DNA of 64,000 nt. Origin: Aquimarina brevivitae. GTDB lineage: Bacteria; Bacteroidota; Bacteroidia; Flavobacteriales; Flavobacteriaceae. Of the stretch, positions 25,023-33,417 are shown piece by piece (the first letter of the stretch is position 1; every line of letters begins with the position of its first letter). A program made the translations under genes and the position numbers. The notes under the pieces are model-generated. The model did no database searches and was not told where the DNA came from. It was given only the letters and a program-made list of their open reading frames with translations. The stretch is taken from NCBI RefSeq assembly GCF_004216895.1, contig NZ_SGXE01000008.1:29774-93773 (forward strand), written 5' to 3'.

Positions 25023-26128
25023 ACATTTTTAAAACCAAAAGGAATTATATAGATACAAAACTAGTTTTGGTTTTGGCAGGTTTCTATGCGCTATTCGATG
25101 TGGTTCTAGTTTCCAAAATACTATACATGCGGTCTTATGGAAAGGAAAAAATGGACTTCGACTGGTATGATTTCCTTTTGTATAATTTGTTATTCGATTA
25201 TATCATTGTGGTTAGTTTTATGGTCTTAATTGCGATAAGTACAAAACGGTTGCTAAATAAAAATTATTCCTGGGTCAAGATTATTTCAATACACATCATT
25301 TTCTCATTATTGATTGGTATTGTCATACGTTTTGTAATTGATTTACAGACTTTAGTTACGGGTACCATTACCTATGAGGACTATAATATCCAGAAAAGTT
25401 TGTATGGGTTTATGGCGGTCATCGATTTAAATTTCCTTATTTATTTTGCGATGGTTTCTATGATCTATGCCTATTACTATATTAAAGTAGTTAAGGAGGT
25501 TGAAAAGAAGCAAAATCAATTGAAAGTTCAGCTGGTGGATACTAGAATGAAAATGCTTTCATCGCAGTTGCAACCCCATTTCTTATTTAATACGCTAAAT
25601 TCTATAGCGGTACTGACCGATATCGATGCCAGCAAGGCGAAGGATACCATCGCTGATTTGAGTGATTTTTTGAGAGAAATACTTTATGATAATGATAACC
25701 ATACCATTACTCTTGAAAAAGAACTCAGGGTTCTAAAGTATTATCTCAATATCCTTAAGGTTAGATTTTCAGATCACCTGGTTATAAATCAAGAGATTGA
25801 TGAAGGATTACTTTCTAGCCAAGTACCTGCATTATTGCTTCAACCGATTTTAGAGAATTCAATAAAACACGGGTATTCCTACAATAATACCGATTTAGAA
25901 GTTAACATCATTATTTTTTCAGAACGCAAACATTTGGTTATAAAAGTAGAAAATAATGGTGCCTTGTTACAAGAAAGTCATACGGTATTGTTGAAAAAGG
26001 GTATGGGCCTCGCCAATATCAATGACCGCTTAAGAAATCTTTATGGAAAGGACTATTTTTTTGAAATCAGTAACAAACCCGATAATACAGGTGTACAAAC
26101 GCTTATTAAAATTCCGTTTAAAAACTAA
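25019..26128 (+). CDS. LytS/YehU-type sensor histidine kinase
   Basis: This is a 369-residue membrane kinase. Four membrane helices lie at about 16-36, 53-74, 88-108 and 130-154. A short coiled coil and the His_kinase domain (PF06580 type) follow, with H187 in LQPHFLFNTLNSI. The ATPase part shows LLLQPILENSIKHG (N-box) and GMGLANINDRL. There is no large extracytoplasmic domain, so sensing is within or near the membrane. It is co-translated with the LytTR regulator and has no receiver of its own. Confidence 0.94.
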   Translation: MNIFKTKRNYIDTKLVLVLAGFYALFDVVLVSKILYMRSYGKEKMDFDWYDFLLYNLLFDYIIVVSFMVLIAISTKRLLNKNYSWVKIISIHIIFSLLIGIVIRFVIDLQTLVTGTITYEDYNIQKSLYGFMAVIDLNFLIYFAMVSMIYAYYYIKVVKEVEKKQNQLKVQLVDTRMKMLSSQLQPHFLFNTLNSIAVLTDIDASKAKDTIADLSDFLREILYDNDNHTITLEKELRVLKYYLNILKVRFSDHLVINQEIDEGLLSSQVPALLLQPILENSIKHGYSYNNTDLEVNIIIFSERKHLVIKVENNGALLQESHTVLLKKGMGLANINDRLRNLYGKDYFFEISNKPDNTGVQTLIKIPFKN

Positions 26129-26263
26129 ATAGTTCTGAAATAAGGCGGCTTTGCACTTGAAAAATAATCGGGTAGTGTCCTATTTTCAAAGCTATATAAC
26201 AGCTTGTCTAAAAAGCAATTCTGTAGTTTAAACTGATTTTGATCGATCTGTATACCTATACTA

Positions 26264-26366
26264 GCATTCTATAAATGGCTACAATGGTTAAAACAAAAAA
26301 CCGCAGCATATTGCTGCGGTTTTTCTTATTTCAAGCCTGGCGCTTGATTGCGGAGAAAGAGGGATT
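26264..26366 (-). repeat. Copy A of a ~104-bp direct repeat: tRNA-Ser 3' fragment plus terminator
   Basis: This copy aligns with 26553-26657 over nearly its whole length. It contains the hairpin AAAAACCGCAGCA / TGCTGCGGTTTTT at 26296-26324. It ends in the 17 bases GCGGAGAAAGAGGGATT (26350-26366), which equal the 3' terminus of the intact tRNA-Ser on the minus strand. The rest of that tRNA is missing. Confidence 0.88.
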
Positions 26367-26484
26367 TTAGATGCTAATAAGTAATCCTAGGCAACTATAA
26401 AACCCACACTAAGCTAAGCTTCTTAGTTTTTGTATGTTCTTCCATTACACTGGAGCAAACTTGGCTATTTTCAGAAAATACAAA

Positions 26485-26530
26485 ATCCACAACTTTCGTT
26501 GTGGGTTTCTTTTGCGGAGAAAGAGGGATT
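26485..26530 (-). repeat. Second tRNA-Ser 3' fragment with its own terminator
   Basis: The same 17-base tRNA-Ser end occurs at 26514-26530. On the minus strand it is followed by a different hairpin, ATCCACAAC / GTTGTGGGT (26485-26506). The fragment loses similarity to the tRNA after the first T-arm bases. Confidence 0.8.
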
Positions 26531-26552
26531 ACCTGCGGTTTTCCCTCTTACG

Positions 26553-26657
26553 GCATTCTACAAATGCCTACAGTCTTTAAAACAAAAAACCGCTAGCATA
26601 AATGCTGCGGTTTTTCTTATTCCAAGCCTGGCGCTTGATTGCGGAGAAAGAGGGATT
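26553..26657 (-). repeat. Copy B of the ~104-bp direct repeat, including the end of intact tRNA-Ser
   Basis: The sequence is similar to 26264-26366, with a few substitutions and small indels. Its hairpin (AAACCGCTAGCAT / ATGCTGCGGTTT, one bulge) at 26588-26613 would terminate tRNA-Ser transcription. Its last 17 bases are part of the intact tRNA. Confidence 0.88.
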
Positions 26658-26726
26658 CGAACCCCCGGAGGTGTGACCCTCGCCGGTTTTCAAGACCGGT
26701 GCATTCGACCACTCTGCCATTTCTCC
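26642..26726 (-). tRNA. tRNA-Ser (anticodon UGA)
   Basis: On the minus strand, acceptor GGAGAAA pairs with TTTCTCC. The D-arm starts TGGCAGAGTGGTCGAA, and the anticodon arm CCGGTCTTGAAAACCGG carries TGA. A long class II variable arm follows, then the T-loop GGTTCGAATCC and discriminator G. The length is 85 bases and CCA is not encoded. It is followed by the terminator in repeat copy B. Confidence 0.97.
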
Positions 26727-26867
26727 GTTGCGGGTGCAAATATAAAACCTTTTTTTAATCTCAAAAGAATTATTTTAAAAATTATTCGCTAAAAATATCC
26801 TTTTCTTAAGTTTAAAGAAATATTACGAAATATGTATATTGTACTTTCTTTTAAAAATACAGTGTTA

Positions 26868-27923
26868 ATGAAAAATATTTTTATAGTAGGAGGTGCCTTT
26901 TTGGTGCTAGCGTGCGGAACTTCGCAGAAGTCTTCTGGACAAGCAGGAAAAGAGGTTGTAAAAGGGAATTCTTCTAGCATAGCTTACGATAATCCAGGTG
27001 CCTTTTCTAAAACCATAACAGCAGAAGAACTCAAAAAGTATTTGTACGTGTTTGCAGGCGATGATTTTGAAGGAAGAAATACGGGAGAACCAGGGCAAAA
27101 AAAAGCAGCTGAGTTTTTGAAAAAGCAATATCAAGAGTTGAATATCCCTTCGCCAATAGCCAAAGGTGATTATTTTCAGGAGATACCAGAAAGTTATTTT
27201 AGAGGGAGTATAAAAGCTTCTGAGAACGTATTAGCTTATATCAAAGGAACAGAAAAGCCTGATGAGCTCATAGTCATCTCAGCACATTACGATCACGTGG
27301 GTGTAGATACTAAGGGTAATATTTATAACGGAGCCGATGATGACGGTTCTGGTACGGTGTCTTTATTAGAGATAGCCGAAGCTTTTAAGTTGGCTAAAGA
27401 GAAAGGGGTAGGACCTAAAAGATCTATTCTTTTTCTACACGTTACTGGAGAAGAAAAAGGACTTTATGGATCAAAGTTTTATACTGAAAACCCAATATTT
27501 CCTTTAGAAAACACAATAGCAAATCTAAATATTGATATGGTAGGTAGAATTGATGAAGCGCATAATAGTAAAGAAAAGCAGAACTATATTTATTTAATCG
27601 GTAGTGATCGCTTAAGTACAGAACTGCATAATTTAAGCGAGGATGTGAATAAAAAATACACCAAACTGGATCTTGATTATACCTACAACGACAAAAATGA
27701 TCCTAATCGGTTTTATTATCGCAGTGATCACTATAACTTTGCGAAACACAATATTCCTATCATATTTTACTTTAATGGAGTACATGAGGATTATCATAAA
27801 CCTACCGATACACCAGATAAGATTGCATATGATTTGTTAGCGAAGCGCGCGCAATTAGTATTTTATACCGCCTGGGAGATTGCAAACCGACCTGATCGTT
27901 TGGTAGTAGATGGAGTGAATTAG
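26868..27923 (+). CDS. M28-family zinc aminopeptidase, lipoprotein
   Basis: This is a 351-residue metallopeptidase anchored by a lipobox (LVLAC, cysteine 16), so it lies in the periplasm or outer membrane. All co-catalytic metal ligands of M28 are visible in order: H in SAHYDH (~139), D in GADDDGSG (~157), EE in TGEEKGLYGS (~194), D in NIDMVG (~222) and H in DYHKPTDT (~310). It is predicted to remove N-terminal amino acids from peptides. The frame opens 12 codons earlier, but the lipoprotein signal begins at 26868. It stands alone, divergent from tRNA-Ser, with terminators downstream. Confidence 0.93.
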   Translation: MKNIFIVGGAFLVLACGTSQKSSGQAGKEVVKGNSSSIAYDNPGAFSKTITAEELKKYLYVFAGDDFEGRNTGEPGQKKAAEFLKKQYQELNIPSPIAKGDYFQEIPESYFRGSIKASENVLAYIKGTEKPDELIVISAHYDHVGVDTKGNIYNGADDDGSGTVSLLEIAEAFKLAKEKGVGPKRSILFLHVTGEEKGLYGSKFYTENPIFPLENTIANLNIDMVGRIDEAHNSKEKQNYIYLIGSDRLSTELHNLSEDVNKKYTKLDLDYTYNDKNDPNRFYYRSDHYNFAKHNIPIIFYFNGVHEDYHKPTDTPDKIAYDLLAKRAQLVFYTAWEIANRPDRLVVDGVN

Positions 27924-27958
27924 ATAAGGATATCAAAACCGTAATTGGATAAAAAGTA

Positions 27959-27983
27959 AAAAGCCTCAACTCTTGAGGCTTTT
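27959..27983 (+). terminator. Rho-independent terminator of the M28 peptidase gene
   Basis: The stem AAGCCTCAA / TTGAGGCTT has a 3-base loop and A/T runs on both sides, so it could also act on the minus strand. Confidence 0.88.
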
Positions 27984-28004
27984 TTATTGTAAAGTATAAA
28001 CACA

Positions 28005-28032
28005 AAAAAACCCGTCGTTTGACGGGTTTTTT
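28005..28032 (-). terminator. Terminator downstream of tRNA-His
   Basis: The stem AAACCCGTC / GACGGGTTT has a 4-base loop and, on the minus strand, is followed by a run of T. It lies 10 bases beyond the 3' end of the tRNA. Confidence 0.88.
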
Positions 28033-28042
28033 CTTGCGAATG

Positions 28043-28117
28043 GGTGGAAGATCGGTCTCGAACCGACGACCTCCTGAACCACAATCAGGCGCTCTAACCA
28101 ACTGAGCTACAACCACC
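28043..28117 (-). tRNA. tRNA-His (anticodon GUG)
   Basis: On the minus strand the gene starts GGTGGTTGTAGCTCAG, with the extra 5' G (-1) opposite C73 that is typical of tRNA-His. The anticodon arm CTGATTGTGGTTCAG carries GTG. The T-arm is GTCGGTTCGAGACCGAT. The acceptor strands GTGGTTG and CTTCCAC pair except for two adjacent T-T oppositions (5-68, 6-67). CCA is not encoded. Confidence 0.93.
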
Positions 28118-28197
28118 ATTTAATTGCGGATGCAAAAATAAAAGAATAATATGTTTTTGCAAAGGAAAAAATACATTTTTGTAAAATAAAAAGTAAT

Positions 28198-28914
28198 CTA
28201 GATCAAGTCAAATATCGAATCAACTGCAATACAGCGTTCTACAGTAAATCCCTCGGCATAAGGGGTTCCTATTAATCTTCCTAAATCAGCTGCTCGGTAT
28301 TTGATGCTATCCATAAAGTTTTTACTAGATATAGGCGTTTCTGGCTCATTATTCTTTTCATCATAAAACTGAGATTTATAAGCGGCCACACTTTCTATTT
28401 TTTTATCCATAAATCCACTGATATCTACTACAAAATCGGGTTGCAAATTTTTCCATTGAATATAATGGTAGACAAGTCTAGGTCTCCAGGGGTCTTGTGC
28501 TGTGTTCTCATAGGTAGTGTCGATTTTTCGAAGCCCCGATAAAAAACAGGCATTTGAAACTAATGAACTCGCTCTGCCGTGATCGATATGTCTATCTTCA
28601 ATAGCATTACATAAAATGACCTCAGGGCGGTATTTTCGTATTATTTTTATGATCTCAAGCTGGTGTGTTTCATCGTCGACAAAGAAACCATCTCTAAACC
28701 CTAAATTCTCTCGAATGGCAACACCCAAAATTTTGGCTGCAGCTGAAGCTTCTTCTTCTCTTATTTGTGGAGTTCCTCTGGTTCCTAGCTCTCCGCGGGT
28801 AAGATCCAAAATTCCTACTTTTTTTCCTTTGCTTATTTCTTTTGCTATAGTTCCGGCACAGCTCAGTTCTACATCGTCTGGATGAGCTCCAATGGCTAAA
28901 ATATCTAGTTTCAC
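28198..28914 (-). CDS. bshB1: Bacillithiol biosynthesis deacetylase BshB1
   Basis: This 238-residue LmbE/PIG-L-type zinc enzyme removes acetyl from GlcNAc-malate, the second step of bacillithiol synthesis. Metal-binding AHPDDVE is at residues 10-16, and further signatures are DLTRGELGTRGT, CNAIEDRHIDHGRA and VAAYKSQF. These are diagnostic for BshB1 rather than general deacetylases. The start codon is GTG at 28914. The trans-sulfuration enzyme gene lies 31 bases upstream on the same strand and could supply cysteine for the last bacillithiol step. Confidence 0.95.
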   Translation of the reverse strand: MKLDILAIGAHPDDVELSCAGTIAKEISKGKKVGILDLTRGELGTRGTPQIREEEASAAAKILGVAIRENLGFRDGFFVDDETHQLEIIKIIRKYRPEVILCNAIEDRHIDHGRASSLVSNACFLSGLRKIDTTYENTAQDPWRPRLVYHYIQWKNLQPDFVVDISGFMDKKIESVAAYKSQFYDEKNNEPETPISSKNFMDSIKYRAADLGRLIGTPYAEGFTVERCIAVDSIFDLI

Positions 28915-28945
28915 GCTAGTTCTGTTTAGTGATATCAGTTAATTA

Positions 28946-30118
28946 TTATGAAAGTGTTATTTGTTTCTTTTTTATCGCTTCAATTCCTTGTTGGATATCA
29001 GCCACCAGGTCTTCTTTTTCTTCAATACCTACACTAAAGCGCAGTAGTCCGTCTTTAATGCCTTGAGCAGCTCGCTCTTCTTCGGACAAGAGAGAATGCG
29101 AAGTTTTAGAAGGGGAGAGTATAGTGCTTTCCACACCTGCTAAACTCATAGAGCTTTTTATTAACTTCAATTCTTTTTGAAACTGAGAAGCGTCTAGCCC
29201 ATCTGCAAGTTCAAAGGAGAGCATACCGCCAAAACCTTTCATCTGTTGTTTGGCTATATCATGATCAGGATGAGATTTCAGACCCGGGTAGTATACATTA
29301 GCGATATCATTATTTTCTTGAAGCCATTGAGCTAAGAACAGCGCATTTTCGTTTTGTTGTTTTACGCGTAATCCTAATGTTTTAATACTTCGTTCTAGCA
29401 TCCAAACAGTAAAGTCACTTAGACTTCCTCCAAAGTTCTTAGCTACTTGAAAAATTTTATCTACGTGTTCATGCGTCCCAACTACAGCTCCTGCTAGGAT
29501 ATCACTGTGACCTCCTAGATATTTGGTTGCTGAGTGTAAAACAATGTCGATACCTAAATCTATGGGGTTTTGATTCACTGGAGAAGCAAAGGTGTTGTCA
29601 ATCATCGTTATGATGCCTTTGGACTTTCCTAATTTAGCAATGGCTTTAATGTCGGTAATACTTAATAAAGGGTTTGATGGAGTTTCAATATAGATCACCT
29701 TTGTGTTTTCTTGTATTTGATCCACAAAGTCAGTAATACTTTGACCTTGTACATAGGAGAATTCTATATTGTGTTTTTCAAATTCTTCATTAATTAAGTT
29801 GGCAGTACCGCCATAAATATTTCGTTGGGACACGATGTGATCACCACTTTTTAAAAAAGCAAAGAGTGCAGTACTAATAGCTGCCATACCACTACCAAAA
29901 ATTAACGACGCCTCACCGTTTTCCAAACGAGCAATTTTTTTGCATAACGCTTCTTGATTGGGGGTGTTAAAATATCTTGGGTATCTTTTGGTTTCAACAT
30001 CTTCAAAGGCATAAGAGGTGGATAAGTAAATTGGAGACACAGCGCCTTTAAATTGTTTATCTTCCAACTCACCCACATGTGTACAAATGGTATTAAACCC
30101 TTTTTTTGTATGATCCAT
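28946..30118 (-). CDS. PLP-dependent trans-sulfuration enzyme (cystathionine gamma-synthase/lyase family)
   Basis: This is a 390-residue enzyme of the Cys/Met metabolism family. PLP is bound through K199 in LHSATKYLGGHSD; other signatures are YSRYFNTPNQ-like YPRYFNTPNQ, FGSGMAAIS, DNTFASP and the late GVESTILSPSKTSH. Family members are cystathionine gamma-synthase, gamma-lyase, methionine gamma-lyase or O-acetylhomoserine sulfhydrylase; sequence alone does not separate them. It lies upstream of bshB1 in the same direction with a 31-base gap, which suggests a link to cysteine/thiol supply. Confidence 0.92.
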   Translation of the reverse strand: MDHTKKGFNTICTHVGELEDKQFKGAVSPIYLSTSYAFEDVETKRYPRYFNTPNQEALCKKIARLENGEASLIFGSGMAAISTALFAFLKSGDHIVSQRNIYGGTANLINEEFEKHNIEFSYVQGQSITDFVDQIQENTKVIYIETPSNPLLSITDIKAIAKLGKSKGIITMIDNTFASPVNQNPIDLGIDIVLHSATKYLGGHSDILAGAVVGTHEHVDKIFQVAKNFGGSLSDFTVWMLERSIKTLGLRVKQQNENALFLAQWLQENNDIANVYYPGLKSHPDHDIAKQQMKGFGGMLSFELADGLDASQFQKELKLIKSSMSLAGVESTILSPSKTSHSLLSEEERAAQGIKDGLLRFSVGIEEKEDLVADIQQGIEAIKKKQITLS

Positions 30119-30208
30119 ATAATATCTGCAATAAATAATTAAAGCTTTAAATTTACTACAATGAAAAAGATTACACTCAGGTTTTAATAAATAATTAGAG
30201 GTCTAGAT

Positions 30209-32446
30209 TTAAATCGTTTTGATTTTTGAAATATTTCGGATAATGGTTTGGAAGAATTGCTGCGTATCGTAGGGTTTAATAATTACATCATTCATACCTA
30301 CTGCAGTGGCTTGCACTCTTATTTCATTTTCTTCTACTGCGGTTAAAGCAATAATAGGAAGTTGGGAATTGAAAGTTCTTATTATTTTTGTAGCCTCAAG
30401 TCCATTTAACTCTGGCATATTGATATCCATTAAAACCAAGTCGTAATCATTAACTTTGATTTTTTCTATGGCATCTGCACCATTGCCAGCAATATCGCAA
30501 CTATACCCCTTCTTTTTCAAAATATTTTGCGTAACTATCTGATTAATCTTATTATCATCAACTACCAGTAAGTTGAAGTTGGTTGTACCAATACTCAAAT
30601 TTTCCCCTGTGGTCAAAAGCACTTCTTTCTCCTTCAGTGCTTTTTCATAGGTAATGTCAAAATAAAATTCAGAACCTTTACCTTCTTCACTTTCTATAAA
30701 TATTTCACTTTCGTGCAAATGAATTAATTTTCTTACAATGGCTAAACCTAAACCTGTACCTTCATATTCTTGGTTTTGATTTTTTACCTGTGCGAAATTG
30801 TCAAAAATATCCTTCTGTTTGCTTTTGGGGATACCAATTCCATCATCTTTCACAACAAAGCGAAGCTTACAGCTTTTTTTATCATCTTCCAAGCATTTCA
30901 CATTAACCCAAATATTTCCATCTTTTGTAAACTTTAAGGCATTTCCCATTAAGTTAATTAAGATCTGAGAAAGTCGGACTGAATCACCAATAAGCGTACT
31001 GTCAATGGATTCGTCTAAATTAATATGTACCTTATTATTGTTACTTTTTTGCTTAGTTCGTAGTGAATTAGTAATACCTTCTATTAAAATTTTTAGATCA
31101 AAAGAAACTTTTTCTAATTTCACCTCGTTAGTTTCTATCTTACTAAGCTGTAAAACATCGTTGATGAGTGCCAATAAATAGTCTCCAGAGAATTTCAAGG
31201 ATTCTAAATATTCATTTTTCTTCTTCGCATCTGGGTTTTCCATTAAAAGGGAGGTCAGCCCAATTACCCCATATAGTGGAGTACGTAATTCGTGACTAAC
31301 CGTAGAGATAAATTGCGACTTTAAAGTGGAGACTTGTTCCGCAGTTTCTTTTGCAGTGCGTAATTCCTTATTTTTTTCTATAAGGTCTTGATTAAGCTTT
31401 TTCTTTTGAAGATTATTCTTATAACTACTAATTAAGAAGGCAAGTGAAATTAAAATGATAACAATACCTAGAATAATACTGATACGCCATTTGATTTCTT
31501 CATTTTCCTTTTCATCGAGATCTTCTTCCATTTTTTGGGCTTGCTTCTTATATTCATCCACATCGAATTTGATACTAGCTTTTTGTAAGTCTACGTCTTT
31601 TTTAATCCGCTGAGCATCATTGTAATACTTGGTGTGTTGGTCTAAAAGTTTATATGCTTTTTTAAAATTACCCCGTGCATAACTTAAATTTGATTTTGCT
31701 CTATAAGCATCAGCAAGATCAAGATTAAAACAAAAGGTTAAATCTTTGTTATTTTGGTGATTACGGATTTCTTTTTTGGCAACACTTACGGCGCTATCAA
31801 GACTTTGGTTGGCTAAATCGAGTTGATCGGTATTCAAATAGTACTTACCCAATAATAAGTTTAGTTTTACTCGATCCGTAGCATCAGATTTCGGTGAAAT
31901 CAATTTTTGGGCAGGGGATAATTTCTGATATGCTAACTTATATTTTTTGTTAGCAATATAATGCTTACCAAGATTAAGTAACGGCTTCACCATTCTCGTA
32001 GTATCCTTCAAGACAGCAGCAAATTGGTACGATTGATTAAAATCTTCTATGGCTTCATTAATCAAATTAGGTTTCTTAAGTTTTGCTCTACCTAGATTAT
32101 TAAGCGCATCTATTTCTAAGACTCTGTTTTTTGAAGTTATTGCTAATATTTTAGCAGTTGAATAGTTGCTTATGGCTTTTTCAATCTCATCATTCATTTC
32201 ATAGATTTGACCTCTAAGATTGGAAATATAGGAATGATTTTTATCGTCGTTATTATACTGAGCAGCCTGCCGAGCATACTTCAAAACTTCTAGCGCTTGC
32301 TCATACTTGTATTCCTTTAGTAATTGTTCAGCGTCTGCGATGGAGTTTTGAACATCGTCTGAGGTAAGTTCTCCTTGTGCACGCAAATTATGTTCTGCGC
32401 ACACGAAAAGCAACATTGACAATATAAAACGTAGAAATTTATTCAA
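30209..32446 (-). CDS. TPR-containing hybrid sensor histidine kinase
   Basis: This is a 745-residue membrane kinase with a signal peptide and a periplasmic helical TPR region (~35-300). One membrane span lies at 321-341, followed by a coiled linker. The HisKA domain has H385 (VSHELRTPLYG) and the ATPase has N502 (GNALKF), DDGIGIP (~534) and GTGLGLAI (~563). A C-terminal receiver has D674 (VLMDINMPE) and K724. No DNA-binding module or Hpt domain is present, so phosphate must pass to an unseen partner. The start appears to be TTG at 32446. Periplasmic TPR sensors of this layout are common in Flavobacteriia. Confidence 0.93.
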   Translation of the reverse strand: MNKFLRFILSMLLFVCAEHNLRAQGELTSDDVQNSIADAEQLLKEYKYEQALEVLKYARQAAQYNNDDKNHSYISNLRGQIYEMNDEIEKAISNYSTAKILAITSKNRVLEIDALNNLGRAKLKKPNLINEAIEDFNQSYQFAAVLKDTTRMVKPLLNLGKHYIANKKYKLAYQKLSPAQKLISPKSDATDRVKLNLLLGKYYLNTDQLDLANQSLDSAVSVAKKEIRNHQNNKDLTFCFNLDLADAYRAKSNLSYARGNFKKAYKLLDQHTKYYNDAQRIKKDVDLQKASIKFDVDEYKKQAQKMEEDLDEKENEEIKWRISIILGIVIILISLAFLISSYKNNLQKKKLNQDLIEKNKELRTAKETAEQVSTLKSQFISTVSHELRTPLYGVIGLTSLLMENPDAKKKNEYLESLKFSGDYLLALINDVLQLSKIETNEVKLEKVSFDLKILIEGITNSLRTKQKSNNNKVHINLDESIDSTLIGDSVRLSQILINLMGNALKFTKDGNIWVNVKCLEDDKKSCKLRFVVKDDGIGIPKSKQKDIFDNFAQVKNQNQEYEGTGLGLAIVRKLIHLHESEIFIESEEGKGSEFYFDITYEKALKEKEVLLTTGENLSIGTTNFNLLVVDDNKINQIVTQNILKKKGYSCDIAGNGADAIEKIKVNDYDLVLMDINMPELNGLEATKIIRTFNSQLPIIALTAVEENEIRVQATAVGMNDVIIKPYDTQQFFQTIIRNISKIKTI

Positions 32447-32637
32447 ATTGTTGGTAATTAGGGCACTTAAAGCATTACGAAAATACGAAATTAGAGCTTA
32501 TAAAACGTAATTAAACCTTTAAAAAGTGTAATTAATCCGTAATTTTTGTAAGGTTTACCGCTTTTTTGTAAGAAATAAAAGCGTGGATTAAATTGTATTA
32601 TTAAAAACTATATTGAAATAAGAAATTAAAATTGCAG

Positions 32638-32671
32638 TTGTTTTTTAAACGCTAAAGCTTGTGTATTTTTG
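32638..32671 (+). promoter_or_regulatory. Promoter of the peroxiredoxin gene
   Basis: TTG at 32638-32640 and TATTTTTG at 32664-32671 are separated by 23 bases. The -7 box matches TAnnTTTG exactly, and the start codon follows 40 bases downstream. Confidence 0.6.
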
Positions 32672-32711
32672 CCCTTATAAAATCAATTATAAATCAATAA
32701 AAAAATAAAGA

Positions 32712-33350
32712 ATGGCAATTGTAGGTAAAAAGTTTCCTGATTTAAATGTGGACGCTATGAATGAAATGGGAGACACATTTAAAATCAACGTGCTAGAGGA
32801 AGCAAAAAACAATAACAAGAAAGTTTTACTTTTCTGGTACCCAAAGGATTTTACATTTGTTTGTCCAACTGAGCTTCATGCGTTTCAAGAGGCATTAGCT
32901 GAGTTTGAGAAAAGAAACACTATTGTTATTGGTGCTTCTTGTGATACTCCAGAGGTTCACTTTGCTTGGTTAAATACTTCTAAAGATAATGGAGGAATAG
33001 AAGGGGTAACGTATCCAATTCTTGCAGATTCTAATAGAAATTTATCCAGTACTTTAGGGATCTTAGATATTTCTAACGAAATGTATAATGAGGAAACTGG
33101 TGTGGTAACCGTTGAAGGAGATAATGTAACCTATAGAGCAACCTACTTAATCGATGAAGAGGGAACTGTATTCCACGAAGGTATCAACCATATGCCAGTA
33201 GGTAGAAATGTAGGAGAGTTCTTGAGACTTATAGACGCCTATACTCACGTTCAGAAAAATGGTGAAGTATGTCCTGCAAACTGGGAAGAAGGTAAAGAGG
33301 CAATGAATGCCAATAGAGATGGAGTAGCAAGTTACTTATCATCTCACTAA
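32712..33350 (+). CDS. AhpC/Prx1-type 2-Cys peroxiredoxin
   Basis: This 212-residue cytoplasmic peroxidase reduces hydrogen peroxide and organic hydroperoxides. Peroxidatic C51 sits in FTFVCPTELHAF and resolving C187 in GEVCPANWEEG, the typical 2-Cys arrangement. A family-typical ILADSNRNLSSTLGIL follows the first domain half. It is the first gene of a redox block with a thioredoxin and Tpx downstream; the thioredoxin is a plausible electron donor. A terminator follows after 19 bases, so most transcripts probably cover this gene alone. Confidence 0.96.
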   Translation: MAIVGKKFPDLNVDAMNEMGDTFKINVLEEAKNNNKKVLLFWYPKDFTFVCPTELHAFQEALAEFEKRNTIVIGASCDTPEVHFAWLNTSKDNGGIEGVTYPILADSNRNLSSTLGILDISNEMYNEETGVVTVEGDNVTYRATYLIDEEGTVFHEGINHMPVGRNVGEFLRLIDAYTHVQKNGEVCPANWEEGKEAMNANRDGVASYLSSH

Positions 33351-33369
33351 GAAGAATTAGACTTGTTAT

Positions 33370-33396
33370 AAACCCTCTGCACTCAGAGGGTTTTTT
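33370..33396 (+). terminator. Terminator after the peroxiredoxin gene
   Basis: The stem AAACCCTCTG / CAGAGGGTTT has a 4-base loop and a following run of T. The thioredoxin gene starts only 22 bases later, so read-through or a promoter hidden in the hairpin must serve it. Confidence 0.88.
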
Positions 33397-33417
33397 TAAA
33401 AATTTAAAAGAAATACG

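Larger units (their letters stand above)
26129..26641. other. Non-coding region with repeated tRNA-Ser 3'-end fragments and terminators
   Basis: This 513-base stretch carries three terminator hairpins, an imperfect ~104-bp direct repeat and two extra copies of the 17-base 3' end of the neighbouring tRNA-Ser. Frames running through it are fragments of these structures, and no protein gene is supported. Confidence 0.75.

Noticed and set aside
26264..26726. CRISPR or multi-copy small RNA array
   Set aside because: The repeat units are explained by tRNA-Ser 3' ends and terminators, and spacing and size are irregular.
26430..26792. Open frame of 120 codons on the plus strand
   Set aside because: It runs through terminators, repeat copy B and the intact tRNA-Ser, and the product has no protein-like features.
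27802..28119. Minus-strand open frame of 105 codons
   Set aside because: It covers tRNA-His, two terminators and the end of the M28 peptidase gene.
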